Source of the DNA: Metabacillus sp. FJAT-52054
GTDB taxonomy: Bacteria > Bacillota > Bacilli > Bacillales > Bacillaceae
Reading direction: 5' to 3'
Length of the DNA stretch: 64,000 nucleotides
Assembly: GCF_037201815.1 (NCBI RefSeq)
Contig: NZ_CP147407.1
Coordinates: 2,674,723-2,738,722, forward strand
This document shows positions 63,560 through 64,000 of the stretch, in pieces (the first letter of the stretch is position 1; every line of letters begins with the position of its first letter). Both the position numbers and the translations under genes were made by a program. The notes under the pieces were generated by a model. The model did not search any database and was not told the origin of the DNA. It was given only the letters and a program-made list of their open reading frames with translations.

Positions 63560-64000
63560 TTACTTTAACAGCTTTTGCAGCGCTTTTTTCACCAGCTGAT
63601 CGGTTGACAGTGCTTCATCTTTCAAAGCTGGAACAACCTTATTAATTTCCCGCTCTCCATACCCGAGAACTTTGAGAGCCTCAATGGTCTCAGCGAGAGC
63701 TTTTGAAGCCTCATCTTTTTCTGCAAACACGGTATGATTGAATAAGGAAGGAGCAAATTCGGGGGCAACATCGCCTAACTTGCCTTTTAAATCAAGAATA
63801 ATCTGTCTTGCCGTTTTCTTTCCCACTCCAGGAAATTTAACAAGGAAGACCTCATCCTCTGCTTCGATTGCCTGCACCACTTGAGACGGATCTCCTGATG
63901 CCAGGATCGCAAGCGCTCCCTTAGGGCCAATTCCTGTTACGTTCAGCAGCTTCGTGAAAAGGGCTTTTTCCTCTCTTGTTCTAAATCCGTATAAAGCAAG
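63560..64000 (-). CDS. ruvA: Holliday junction DNA-binding protein RuvA, C-terminal part (cut by window edge)
   Basis: The last 146 codons are present; the N-terminus lies past the right edge. Two helix-hairpin-helix motifs are visible ([17 protein letters not shown] and [19 protein letters not shown]), then an acidic linker and the C-terminal RuvB-binding domain ([24 protein letters not shown] segment). The frame runs unbroken to the edge, starting [18 protein letters not shown]. Tetramers bind four-way junctions. Confidence 0.96.
   Translation of the reverse strand, partial: LALYGFRTREEKALFTKLLNVTGIGPKGALAILASGDPSQVVQAIEAEDEVFLVKFPGVGKKTARQIILDLKGKLGDVAPEFAPSLFNHTVFAEKDEASKALAETIEALKVLGYGEREINKVVPALKDEALSTDQLVKKALQKLLK

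Overview
The window is a chromosomal segment of a low-to-moderate GC Firmicute of the family Bacillaceae. The gene order mltG, yrzB, ruvX, ireB, alaS, yrrI, yrzQ, yrzR, yrrD, recD2, yrrB, mnmA, iscS-type desulfurase, cymR, rarA, tcdA, 6S RNA, aspS, hisS, yrvJ, dtd, relA, apt, recJ, yrvD, secDF, comN, spoVB, yrbG, yrzE, yajC, tgt, queA, ruvB, ruvA is the Bacillus subtilis alaS-ruvA neighbourhood. Most genes are on the minus strand; rarA, yrvJ, spoVB, yrzE and a few very small genes are on the plus strand. Both window ends cut genes: mltG on the left and ruvA on the right.

Positions 1-29 kb are housekeeping: translation (alaS and hisS-aspS, each behind a T-box leader with a near-consensus promoter; dtd), tRNA modification (mnmA with its cysteine desulfurase, tcdA), cysteine regulation (cymR), recombination and repair (ruvX, recD2, rarA, recJ), stringent response and purine salvage (relA, apt), a cell-wall amidase with five SH3 repeats, and 6S RNA. 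Accessory items here are a NERD-domain gene beside a 21-bp tandem repeat (5.5-6.7 kb), an unannotated 79-nt structured RNA or terminator between mnmA and yrrB, and a 155-bp MITE-like inverted-repeat element after rarA.

Positions 29.9-51.7 kb form the main accessory island, inserted between recJ and yrvD. It is a 14-gene minus-strand locus for uptake and breakdown of a complex glycan. In transcription order it has a cytoplasmic beta-propeller protein, an alpha/beta hydrolase, a regulator made of a GntR DNA-binding domain fused to a solute-binding-protein domain, a secreted beta-propeller protein with Big2 domains (paralogue of the first), a cytoplasmic heparinase II/III-like lyase, a YesL-type membrane protein, two ABC permeases and a binding lipoprotein (no ATPase), a Gfo/Idh/MocA oxidoreductase, a deacetylase-like protein, a DegT aminotransferase, a class II ketose-bisphosphate aldolase, a PfkB kinase, an AgaS-like SIS isomerase/deaminase and a ROK kinase. 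The last four resemble the tagatose route for galactosamine. An ATACAWGTAT-type palindrome recurs in front of three of the genes, with a looser relative before a fourth; these are candidate operators for the fusion regulator.

Positions 51.7-64 kb return to the conserved order. Between yrzE and yajC lies an 0.85-kb array of about 20 units of a 41-bp repeat, each carrying two copies of the palindrome TGCCTGGCA. Because 41 is not a multiple of three and the units lack stops, long artefactual reading frames run through it on both strands. The paralogous propeller pair with its fusion regulator, and the 41-bp palindrome array, are the two most likely undescribed items.
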